Made by a program: the position numbers and the translations under genes. Below are positions 1 through 5,738 of a stretch of DNA of 6,855 nucleotides, piece by piece. The stretch lies in the NCBI GenBank assembly GCA_018712905.1, contig DVGD01000057.1, positions 1-6,855 on the forward strand, read 5' to 3'. The first letter of the stretch is position 1. Each line of letters opens with the position of its first letter. The DNA is from Candidatus Avoscillospira stercoripullorum (GTDB taxonomy: Bacteria > Bacillota > Clostridia > Oscillospirales > Oscillospiraceae). A model generated the notes under the pieces. That model had not been told where the DNA came from, made no database searches, and saw nothing but the letters and a program-made list of their open reading frames with translations.

Positions 1-105
1 GCCGCACTTGGCATTGCCCACCTCGCCCACGCCGTCGGCGTCGTCGATCTTGCCCACGTTCCGGGGATGCTGAAAATGATCCATGACTTTTTCGCTGTAT
101 AACAT
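1..105 (-). CDS. iscU: NifU/IscU-type iron-sulfur cluster assembly scaffold, N-terminal part only
   Basis: The visible 35 codons begin MLYSEKVMDHFQHPRN and reach GNAKCG at the window edge. This is the characteristic N-terminus of IscU/NifU-N scaffold proteins, on which a [2Fe-2S] cluster is built in the cytoplasm from sulfur delivered by IscS. C34 in the GNxxCG motif corresponds to the first of the three conserved cluster-ligand cysteines; the other two lie outside the window. The ATG at 105 is preceded by AAAAAAGGAGTG, a good ribosome binding site with ordinary spacing, so this start is well supported. The gene follows iscS on the same strand after a 188-bp gap filled with palindromic repeats. 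It is therefore probably the third gene of the iscR-iscS-iscU operon, although an extra promoter in the gap cannot be excluded. Clostridial copies are often annotated nifU; the name is by homology, and nitrogen fixation is not implied. Confidence 0.93.
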   Translation of the reverse strand, partial: MLYSEKVMDHFQHPRNVGKIDDADGVGEVGNAKCG

Positions 106-155
106 GAGAAACACTCCTTTTTTCTTTGTCGGTGCGGTGCACCATCGATTTTGGG

Positions 156-286
156 TGTAGGGGCGCATTGTATATGCGCCCGTGGACAGGTGCGCCGTCG
201 GTGGTGCCACGGGCGGATATAAAATCCGCCCCTACAGACACGCCCGCGGGTTTTTCGTAGGGGCGGGTTTTATCCCCGCCCGCAGG
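156..286. repeat. Cluster of three GTAG-footed palindromes in alternating orientation (REP/BIME-like, family 1)
   Basis: This cluster fills most of the gap between iscS and iscU. Copy a (156-185, plus) has arms GGGCGCAT (161-168) and ATGCGCCC (174-181) around the loop TGTAT. Copy b (207-236, reversed) has arms GGGCGGAT (211-218) and ATCCGCCC (224-231); read on its own strand the loop is TTTAT. Copy c (256-286, plus) has GGGCGGG (261-267) and CCCGCCC (275-281). Each begins GTAGGGGCG on its own strand. The internal stem pairs differ between copies while pairing is kept. Bacterial REP elements are likewise short hairpins with a 5' GTAG/GGAG foot, and BIMEs are REPs in alternating orientation. 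Relationship to REPs is inference from architecture. Positions 106-155 contain the iscU ribosome binding site and a small hairpin (GGTGC, loop, GCACC at 131-143), and nothing else I recognise. Confidence 0.8.
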
Positions 287-293
287 TGCGGCG

Positions 294-1481
294 TTAAATC
301 AAATGCTTTTGCTTGCCCGTCTCCAATGCTTCCCACACCGGGGACATGCCGCGAAGATACGCTACCACCTCGGGCACCACCTTTAAGATGTGCTCCACCT
401 CTTCTTCGGTATTGTCCGCGCCCAGGCTCAAGCGCAGCGAGCCGTGGGCAATCTCGTGGGGAAGTCCCAGGGCAAGGAGCACGTGGCTGGGATCCAACGA
501 GCCGGAGGTGCATGCCGAGCCCGAGGAGGCCGCCACGCCCTTGGCGTCCAGCCACAGAAGTAAGCTCTCGCCCTCGATGCCCTCAAAGCAGAAGTTCACC
601 GTGCCGGGGCAGCGAAGCTCCCGATGGCCGTTGAGGCGGCTGTGGGGGATCTTAGAAAGTCCTGCGATGAGTGTTTCCCGCAGGGCGGTGACCTTTTCCA
701 TGTGGGCGGGGAGACCTAAAACCGCCTCCTTGAGCGCCGCGGCCATGCCCACGATGCCGGGCATGTTCTCCGTGCCGCCCCGGCGGCCGCGCTCCTGGGC
801 GCCGCCCTGGATCAGGATTTCCGGCCTGATCCCCTTGCGGCAATAGAGGGCGCCCACGCCCTTGGGGCCGTGGAACTTGTGCGCCGCCAGGGAGAGCATG
901 TCCACCCCCAGCGCCTTCACGTCCACGGGGATGTGCCCCACGGCCTGGACGGCGTCGGTGTGGAAGAGGACGCCCTTATCCTGGCAGAGCTTGGCGATCT
1001 CCCCGATGGGCTGAATGGTGCCGATTTCGTTGTTCACCATCATCACGCTCACCAGGGCGGTGTCCTCGGTGAGGGCGGCGGCCACGTCTTCAAGGCGCAC
1101 CACGCCGTCGGCGTGGACATCGAGATACGTCACCGTGAAGCCCTGCTTTTCCAGCGCCTTCATGGTGTGGAGCACGGCGTGGTGCTCAAAGGCCGTGGTG
1201 ATGAGGTGCTTCTTCCCCTTCCTGGCGCCCAGCACGGCGCCGGTCAAAAGCGCCTGGTTGTCGGCCTCGCTGCCGCCGCCGGTGAAGGTAATTTCCGAAG
1301 GCTCGGCGTTGAGGCAAGCGGCCACGTCGGCGCGTGCCTCATCGAGAATCTCCCGGGCGCGCTGACCCACGGAGTGGAGGCTGGAGGGGTTGCCGTAGTC
1401 CTCCTCCAGGCAATGGAGCATGGCCTTACGCGCCGCCTCATGGACGGGCGTGGTGGCCGCGTGATCTGCATAGACGTACAT
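294..1481 (-). CDS. iscS: Cysteine desulfurase, NifS/IscS class
   Basis: This 395-residue pyridoxal-phosphate enzyme converts L-cysteine to L-alanine and carries the released sulfur as a persulfide for transfer to the IscU scaffold. The N-terminus MYVYADHAATTP is typical. Visible active-site features are EHHAVL (H101 stacks on the cofactor in the family), HTDAVQ (D176), the AAHKFHGPKG motif with the Schiff-base lysine K202, RGGTEN at 234-239, and SSGSACTSGS with the persulfide cysteine C324. Length matches the family. The frame is open up to 1574, but the ATG at 1481 is chosen. It has AAAGGAGAG at 1488-1496 with a 6-nt spacer, and the conserved protein starts there. That ribosome binding site lies inside the 3' end of iscR, and the two genes are 2 nt apart, so translational coupling is likely. 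Family-1 palindromes begin about 10 nt after the stop. Confidence 0.97.
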   Translation of the reverse strand: MYVYADHAATTPVHEAARKAMLHCLEEDYGNPSSLHSVGQRAREILDEARADVAACLNAEPSEITFTGGGSEADNQALLTGAVLGARKGKKHLITTAFEHHAVLHTMKALEKQGFTVTYLDVHADGVVRLEDVAAALTEDTALVSVMMVNNEIGTIQPIGEIAKLCQDKGVLFHTDAVQAVGHIPVDVKALGVDMLSLAAHKFHGPKGVGALYCRKGIRPEILIQGGAQERGRRGGTENMPGIVGMAAALKEAVLGLPAHMEKVTALRETLIAGLSKIPHSRLNGHRELRCPGTVNFCFEGIEGESLLLWLDAKGVAASSGSACTSGSLDPSHVLLALGLPHEIAHGSLRLSLGADNTEEEVEHILKVVPEVVAYLRGMSPVWEALETGKQKHLI

Positions 1482-1483
1482 GG

Positions 1484-1906
1484 TCAACTCTCCTTTATTT
1501 CGGTTTCCTGGAGCAGGGACTGGAGGGTGACGCCGGAGAGCGTCTCCTCCAGCTTTTCTTCCAGGGTGCGCCACAATGGCAGCGTCTTACAAATGGCCGC
1601 CCGGCCGCAGTCGCCGCCGCTCAGCGAGGCGCAGGCCACCGGGCGAAGGGATCCTTCGGTGCAGCGGAGAATGTCCGCCGCGGTGATCTCGGAAGGATCG
1701 CGGCTTAGGCAATACCCGCCGTCCTTGCCCCGCTGGCTTAAGAGCAGCCCCGCCCGGGTGAGCATGGCCACAATGGCCTCCAGATACTTGGGGGAGATCT
1801 CCTGCCGGGCGGCAATCTCCTTGATGGAGAGATAGCCCTCGGCGCGGTGCTCGGCCAAGTCCAGCATGAGCCGCAGGGCATAGCGCCCCTTGGTGGAGAT
1901 GAGCAA
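1484..1906 (-). CDS. iscR: Rrf2-family transcriptional regulator, IscR-like Fe-S sensor
   Basis: A 140-residue Rrf2 protein. The N-terminal winged helix-turn-helix shows STKGRYALRLMLDLA, a recognition region around ISPKYLEAI (37-45) and the wing RGKDGGYCL (59-67). Three cysteines suited to holding a [2Fe-2S] cluster follow at C92, C100 and C106. The first gap is seven residues rather than the five of E. coli IscR (C92, C98, C104). C66 and C82 are additional. In known IscR proteins cluster occupancy sets DNA binding, so that cluster shortage raises isc operon expression. Position as first gene of iscR-iscS-iscU and a palindrome over its own promoter support the same role here. The start is TTG at 1906, giving LISTKGRYA, with a convincing AAAGGGGGT 7 nt upstream; no ATG start fits the conserved N-terminus. 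A CymR-like cysteine regulator is the main alternative, but the cysteine triad favours IscR. Confidence 0.9.
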   Translation of the reverse strand: MLISTKGRYALRLMLDLAEHRAEGYLSIKEIAARQEISPKYLEAIVAMLTRAGLLLSQRGKDGGYCLSRDPSEITAADILRCTEGSLRPVACASLSGGDCGRAAICKTLPLWRTLEEKLEETLSGVTLQSLLQETEIKES

Positions 1907-1913
1907 GGTGTTG

Positions 1914-1922
1914 ACCCCCTTT
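1914..1922 (-). promoter_or_regulatory. Ribosome binding site deciding the TTG start of iscR
   Basis: On the minus strand AAAGGGGGT stands 7 nt before the TTG at 1906. It matches the anti-Shine-Dalgarno complement except for one G in place of A, and it is the reason for accepting a TTG start. Confidence 0.7.
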
Positions 1923-1944
1923 CCAAACCGGTGTTTTTATATCA

Positions 1945-1958
1945 CTATAGTACTATAG
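1945..1958. promoter_or_regulatory. Probable IscR operator: perfect 14-bp palindrome
   Basis: CTATAGTACTATAG is identical to its own reverse complement. It lies just downstream of the TATAAT box of the iscR promoter, over the predicted transcription start (about 1954), where a bound dimer would block initiation. Rrf2-family regulators bind dyads of this size and commonly repress their own gene. Assignment to this IscR is inference from position and symmetry. Confidence 0.6.
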
Positions 1959-1960
1959 GA

Positions 1961-1989
1961 ATTATAGGATTTCAAGTGCAAAATGAAAA
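1961..1989 (-). promoter_or_regulatory. Promoter of iscR-iscS-iscU
   Basis: On the minus strand a perfect -10 TATAAT (1966-1961) follows a weak -35 TTTTCA (1989-1984) after 17 bp. A second possible pairing, TTGAAA (1975-1970), 17 bp, TACTAT (1952-1947), overlaps it. Either would start transcription 30-45 nt before the TTG codon and both are covered by the palindrome at 1945-1958. The promoter begins right after the U-tract of the upstream terminator. Confidence 0.6.
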
Positions 1990-1995
1990 AAAGGC

Positions 1996-2037
1996 AAAAA
2001 AAGTGGAAACCTACCTGAGTGGCCAGGCAGGTTTCAC
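1996..2037 (-). terminator. Strong intrinsic terminator, minus strand
   Basis: Read on the minus strand, GAAACCTGCCTG (2035-2024) pairs with CAGGTAGGTTTC (2017-2006) around a 6-nt loop. It forms 12 pairs, one of them a G-U wobble. GTG before and CAC after the stem can extend it. The hairpin is followed by seven T residues (2002-1996), and after GCC by another T run. It ends the candidate small RNA and insulates the iscR promoter immediately downstream. Confidence 0.88.
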
Positions 2038-2172
2038 AAAGGGAGGATAGAAAAGGTATGGATCACCGCGCCGAAGGGAGACAAACGTAGGAGAAAGGGT
2101 CAGGAGATTGGAGACCGGCACGGCTGCTCGCATGTATCCTGGAGATAGACACATGTACACGCCTTGTCTATA
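1996..2172 (-). ncRNA. Candidate pyrimidine-rich small RNA with repeated anti-Shine-Dalgarno motifs
   Basis: A stand-alone transcription unit. Its promoter (2179-2207) is near consensus, the predicted start is about 2172, and the intrinsic terminator gives a transcript of about 177 nt. It would open with a stem-loop, ATAGACA (2171-2165, counted on the minus strand from the first A) pairing with TGTCTAT (2151-2145) around 13 nt. The body between about 2145 and 2041 is rich in C and U. It carries UCUCC at 2145-2141, 2114-2110, 2107-2103, 2094-2090 and 2081-2077, plus UCCUCCC at 2047-2041, all complementary to ribosome binding sites. Gram-positive small RNAs such as RsaE/RoxS act through C/U-rich motifs on such sites; membership of that class is not claimed. 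I see no 6S, SRP, tmRNA or RNase P hallmarks. A 47-codon frame without a strong ribosome binding site (2154-2011) lies within, so a small-protein mRNA is the main alternative. Confidence 0.6.
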
Positions 2173-2178
2173 AATTGG

Positions 2179-2207
2179 ATTTTACCGGCTTTTTGGCCTG
2201 GTGTCAA
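2179..2207 (-). promoter_or_regulatory. Near-consensus sigma-70/sigma-A promoter of the candidate small RNA
   Basis: On the minus strand the -35 TTGACA (2207-2202) is perfect and is separated by exactly 17 bp from the -10 TAAAAT (2184-2179, five of six). This is the best promoter match I found in the window. The only thing downstream before a strong terminator is about 177 nt without a recognisable gene. Confidence 0.75.
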
Positions 2208-2305
2208 GGCAGTTTGGGCACTTCTGTAGGCTTACACAAGTTCTGAAGGAACCAAAGCGCGGTTTTGGAGAGAATTCCAAGGGTGGGGTGCAGCGCAGAT
2301 GTATT
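2208..2305. other. Intergenic stretch without recognised features
   Basis: Together with the repeat block to its right, this separates the small-RNA promoter from the end of mscS. I see no credible reading frame, promoter or terminator here. A weak hairpin (CCAAA and TTTGG near 2260-2276) is the only structure noticed. Confidence 0.5.
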
Positions 2306-2354
2306 CGTAGGGGCGGCCATATCCGCAAGACTTCCGCTGATCGCCACTGCGGTC

Positions 2355-2403
2355 ACACCTCTCAGTCAGCCTTCGGCTGCCAGCTCCCCTCAAGGGGAGC
2401 CCT
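2355..2403 (-). repeat. Family-2 hairpin module A
   Basis: On the minus strand the module reads GGCTCCCC, a self-complementary outer hairpin (2383-2400), TGG, an inner hairpin (CAGCC, GAA, GGCTG; 2367-2379) and the foot GACTGAGAGGTGT. It matches the copy at 6661-6710 almost exactly. Confidence 0.8.
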
Positions 2404-2424
2404 TTTTGGTGCACAGCAGTTCGC

Positions 2425-2478
2425 AAGCCTCCCCTTGAGGGGAGGTGGCATCGGCGTAAGCCGATGACGGAGAGGTGT
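2425..2478 (+). repeat. Family-2 hairpin module B
   Basis: It opens with AAGCCTCCCC and has an outer hairpin (2428-2445). The inner hairpin, CATCGGC (2449-2455) with GCCGATG (2460-2466), closes a GTAA loop of the GNRA type. It ends with the foot GACGGAGAGGTGT. With module A to its left it forms an inverted pair whose outer ends (ACACCTCTC and GAGAGGTGT) are complementary. Confidence 0.8.
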
Positions 2479-2524
2479 TGGGACAGTTGCAATTTTCGCG
2501 AGACTTCCGGGAATCGCGACCGCG

Positions 2525-2554
2525 GCACGGGCGGCCATACAGGCCGCCCCTACG
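2525..2554 (-). repeat. Family-1 GTAG-footed palindrome overlapping the mscS stop codon
   Basis: On the minus strand CGTAGGGGCGGCC leads into a perfect 8-bp stem (GGGCGGCC and GGCCGCCC) with the loop TGTAT, the same 8-5-8 geometry as the copies at 156-286. The TAG of the GTAG foot (2552-2550) is the in-frame stop codon of mscS. Confidence 0.8.
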
Positions 2555-3389
2555 GGAGGCTGTGGACATTCAAATGGGGGTAGGTCATCTCGATGTTTCG
2601 CTTGGCGAAGGATTCTCGAATGCGCTCCAGGATATCAAACCGGGCGTCCCAATACTGATCCGTGGGCGTCCAGACCCGGAGGGTATAGTCGATGGCGCTC
2701 TCGCCGTAGTTGGTGAGGCGAATGAAGATGGGCTCGTCCTTCAAGACCTGGGGCACGTCGATGGCCTCGGCCAGAGCTTCCTTCACAAGCTCCGTGGGGG
2801 CGTCGTAGGAGGCGGAGATGGTGAGATCCAGCCGCCGTTTTCCCTCGGAGGAGTAGTTGGTGATGACCGACGCGGTGACGGTGCGGTTGGGGATCATGAC
2901 CACCTGGTTTTCCGGGGTGGTGAGCTTGGTATAGGCGATGCGGATTTCCTCCACGGTGCCGCTGTAGCTCCCGGTGGTGATGAAGTCTCCCACCACAAAG
3001 GGCTTGGTGAGCAAAATGTTGATGCCGCTGGCGAGGTTCGCCAGGGAATCCTGGAGCGCCAACGACGCGGCCAGACCGGCGACGCTCAAAACAGCCAGGA
3101 GGGACGAGGTGTCGATCCCCAGGCTGCCGGCCACCACCATGACGGTGATGAAGAGGAGAAGGATCTTGGTAAAGGAGCGGGTGAGGCCGTGGAGGCTCTT
3201 ATCGAGCTTGGAGCGGCCTAAAATCTTGTCCTGTCCCTTCAAGATGAGCTTCGTCACCAGCAGGCACACCGCCAGCAGCACCGCCGCCGTGACCCACTTG
3301 GTGAGGGAGATGGAATTTAAGAATTTTTGCAGCGCCGTGAGGTTTTTCTCCACCTCGGCGGAGTCGGCGATGATGGCGGACAGAAGCAT
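2550..3389 (-). CDS. mscS: Small-conductance mechanosensitive channel, MscS family
   Basis: A 279-residue inner-membrane channel of minimal MscS type (E. coli MscS has 286), which opens under membrane tension to release solutes on osmotic downshock. Predicted membrane helices are about 30-50, 72-92 and 94-125. The third carries the glycine/alanine-rich pore pattern VAGLAASLALQDSLANLASG (103-122), followed by the KPF turn at 129-131. The beta domain (GDFITTGSYSGTVEEI, IPNRTV) and a C-terminal alpha/beta domain follow. The frame is open to 3515, but the ATG at 3389 is chosen because it has AAGGAGG 5 nt upstream and the upstream residues are encoded by repeat DNA. No clear promoter is seen in the 169 bp after ftsH, so readthrough from ftsH is possible. 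The last codon and the TAG stop lie in a family-1 repeat, and the protein ends at NVHSLP, slightly short of the usual tail. Confidence 0.93.
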   Translation of the reverse strand: MLLSAIIADSAEVEKNLTALQKFLNSISLTKWVTAAVLLAVCLLVTKLILKGQDKILGRSKLDKSLHGLTRSFTKILLLFITVMVVAGSLGIDTSSLLAVLSVAGLAASLALQDSLANLASGINILLTKPFVVGDFITTGSYSGTVEEIRIAYTKLTTPENQVVMIPNRTVTASVITNYSSEGKRRLDLTISASYDAPTELVKEALAEAIDVPQVLKDEPIFIRLTNYGESAIDYTLRVWTPTDQYWDARFDILERIRESFAKRNIEMTYPHLNVHSLP

Positions 3390-3394
3390 GGGAA

Positions 3395-3401
3395 CCTCCT
3401 T
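3395..3401 (-). promoter_or_regulatory. Ribosome binding site deciding the mscS start
   Basis: AAGGAGG on the minus strand stands 5 nt before the ATG at 3389. It fixes the start at the conserved protein rather than at the 42-residue upstream extension, which is encoded by repeat DNA. Confidence 0.8.
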
Positions 3402-3410
3402 GGGTGGGAA

Positions 3411-3474
3411 TGTAGGGCGCAAATGGCTCCCCTGTGAAGGGGAGCTGGCAGGCCGAAGGCCTGACTGAGGGGTT
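3411..3474 (+). repeat. Family-2 module A preceded by a truncated GTAGGG foot
   Basis: TGTAGGGCGCA, a fragment of family 1, runs into module A. The outer hairpin is GCTCCCCT (3426-3433) with AGGGGAGC (3438-3445) around GTGA, a GNRA loop. The inner hairpin is CAGGCC (3449-3454) with GGCCTG (3458-3463) around GAA. The foot is GACTGAGGGG. It sits upstream of mscS on the opposite strand. Confidence 0.75.
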
Positions 3475-3503
3475 GTTGGCTGGCGATGCTTGGAGGTTCT
3501 GAT

Positions 3504-3558
3504 CCCCTCCGGCACGGCTTACGCCGCGCCACCTCCCCTTGGGCACCAAGGGGAGGCT

Positions 3559-3560
<2 letters not shown>
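3504..3560 (-). repeat. Family-2 module B flush against the ftsH stop codon
   Basis: On the minus strand it begins AAAGCCTCCCC, the first two A residues (3560-3559) being part of the ftsH TAA. The outer hairpin is the longest seen, 11 perfect pairs (3546-3556 with 3532-3542) around a 3-nt loop. The inner hairpin (3523-3529 with 3512-3518) closes a GTAA loop with seven pairs, including one G-U wobble. No U-tract follows, so it is not a standard intrinsic terminator. It may still stabilise or end the ftsH message. Confidence 0.75.
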
Positions 3561-5484
<1,924 letters not shown>

Positions 5485-5492
5485 GGCGTCAG

Positions 5493-5500
5493 CCTCCTTT
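5493..5500 (-). promoter_or_regulatory. Ribosome binding site deciding the TTG start of ftsH
   Basis: A perfect AAAGGAGG on the minus strand ends 8 nt before the TTG at 5484. With no alternative ATG before the first membrane helix, it establishes the TTG start. Confidence 0.85.
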
Positions 5501-5514
5501 GACTAAAGCGGAAG

Positions 5515-5530
5515 GGAGTGGTCGCACTCC
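5515..5530 (-). other. Hairpin at the 5' end of the ftsH mRNA
   Basis: GGAGTG and CACTCC (minus strand) form a perfect 6-bp stem around CGAC, starting about 8 nt after the predicted ftsH transcription start. It is preceded by TGTA, so TGTAG plus hairpin echoes the family-1 layout and may be a decayed copy. It could protect the 5' end or influence access to the ribosome binding site 15 nt downstream. Confidence 0.45.
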
Positions 5531-5544
5531 TACAAATTGTATCC

Positions 5545-5573
5545 ATATTAGCATAAAAATCCCCCGCTTACAA
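5545..5573 (-). promoter_or_regulatory. Promoter of ftsH (extended -10)
   Basis: On the minus strand the -35 TTGTAA (5573-5568), a 17-bp spacer and the -10 TAATAT (5550-5545) are preceded by TGC, giving an extended -10 element. The predicted start is near 5538, about 54 nt before the TTG codon. The rest of 5485-5738 is the leader and the divergent promoter. Confidence 0.6.
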
Positions 5574-5650
5574 GGCGAAAGCCTGTCCTTCCTGTAAATT
5601 TTCTATGAATGTATCCCGTGACGAAGGGGGAAGAAATTTGGCGGATTTGC

Positions 5651-5679
5651 TTGTAAGTAACGGCCATTCCTGCTATACT
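5651..5679 (+). promoter_or_regulatory. Promoter of the rRNA methyltransferase gene (extended -10)
   Basis: The -35 TTGTAA (5651-5656), exactly 17 bp, and the -10 TATACT (5674-5679, five of six) are preceded by TGC, an extended -10 element. The predicted start is near 5686, leaving a leader of about 53 nt before the ATG at 5739. Confidence 0.7.
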
Positions 5680-5738
5680 ATAGTCTGGTATGTTATCTAA
5701 ACAGGGCGGACGTGCCGCCCAACAATGGAGAGAAGCCA

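Larger units (their letters stand above)
2306..2554. repeat. Composite repeat block bounded by inverted 13-bp ends
   Basis: The block starts with CGTAGGGGCGGCC (2306-2318) and ends with its exact reverse complement (2542-2554). The left end is a family-1 palindrome cut short after its loop; the right end is a complete one (GGGCGGCC and GGCCGCCC around TGTAT, minus strand). Between them lie a linker, a reversed family-2 module A, a family-2 module B, and a second linker similar to the one at 6612-6660. The right end contains the stop codon of mscS. The structure resembles a small non-autonomous mobile element or an accreted cluster; no transposase gene or target duplication is visible. Confidence 0.6.

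Noticed and set aside
156..286. CRISPR array
   Set aside because: Copies alternate in orientation, are palindromic throughout and irregularly spaced, and no cas genes are visible.
449..453. FtsH HEVGH as a defective zinc motif (protein residues 449-453)
   Set aside because: HEVGH still fits HExxH and all three zinc ligands are present, so activity is expected; the serine in GSPGTGKT is likewise a mild substitution.
182..634. Plus-strand frame through the palindromes and the iscS end
   Set aside because: Its first part is repeat sequence and the rest is antisense to iscS; arginine/proline-rich shadow composition.
870..1835. Long plus-strand frame opposite iscS and iscR
   Set aside because: It mirrors two well-identified minus-strand genes, crosses their boundary, has a histidine/glycine-rich composition typical of antisense frames in GC-rich genes, and matches no family I know.
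2056..2076. T-box-like TGGATCACCGCG on the plus strand
   Set aside because: The match to the T-box core is imperfect, with no specifier stem, no plus-strand terminator and no aminoacyl or transport gene downstream on that strand.
2041..2145. Repeated GGAGA on the plus strand as a CsrA-sponging RNA
   Set aside because: No plus-strand promoter or terminator frames it, whereas the minus strand has both; the GGAGA repeats are the complement of the minus-strand motifs.
1996..2172. 6S, SRP or tmRNA identity for the small RNA
   Set aside because: The transcript is pyrimidine-rich along its length, so its 5' and 3' halves cannot form the long 6S-type duplex. I see no SRP domain IV core and no tag-peptide frame or tRNA-like ends.
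2475..3221. 248-codon plus-strand frame opposite mscS
   Set aside because: Antisense shadow of a clear MscS gene; it begins in repeat DNA.
5673..5683. IscR half-site CTATACTATAG at the rlmB promoter
   Set aside because: It shares TACTATAG with the iscR palindrome, but the -10 box TATACT explains most of it and the symmetric half is absent.
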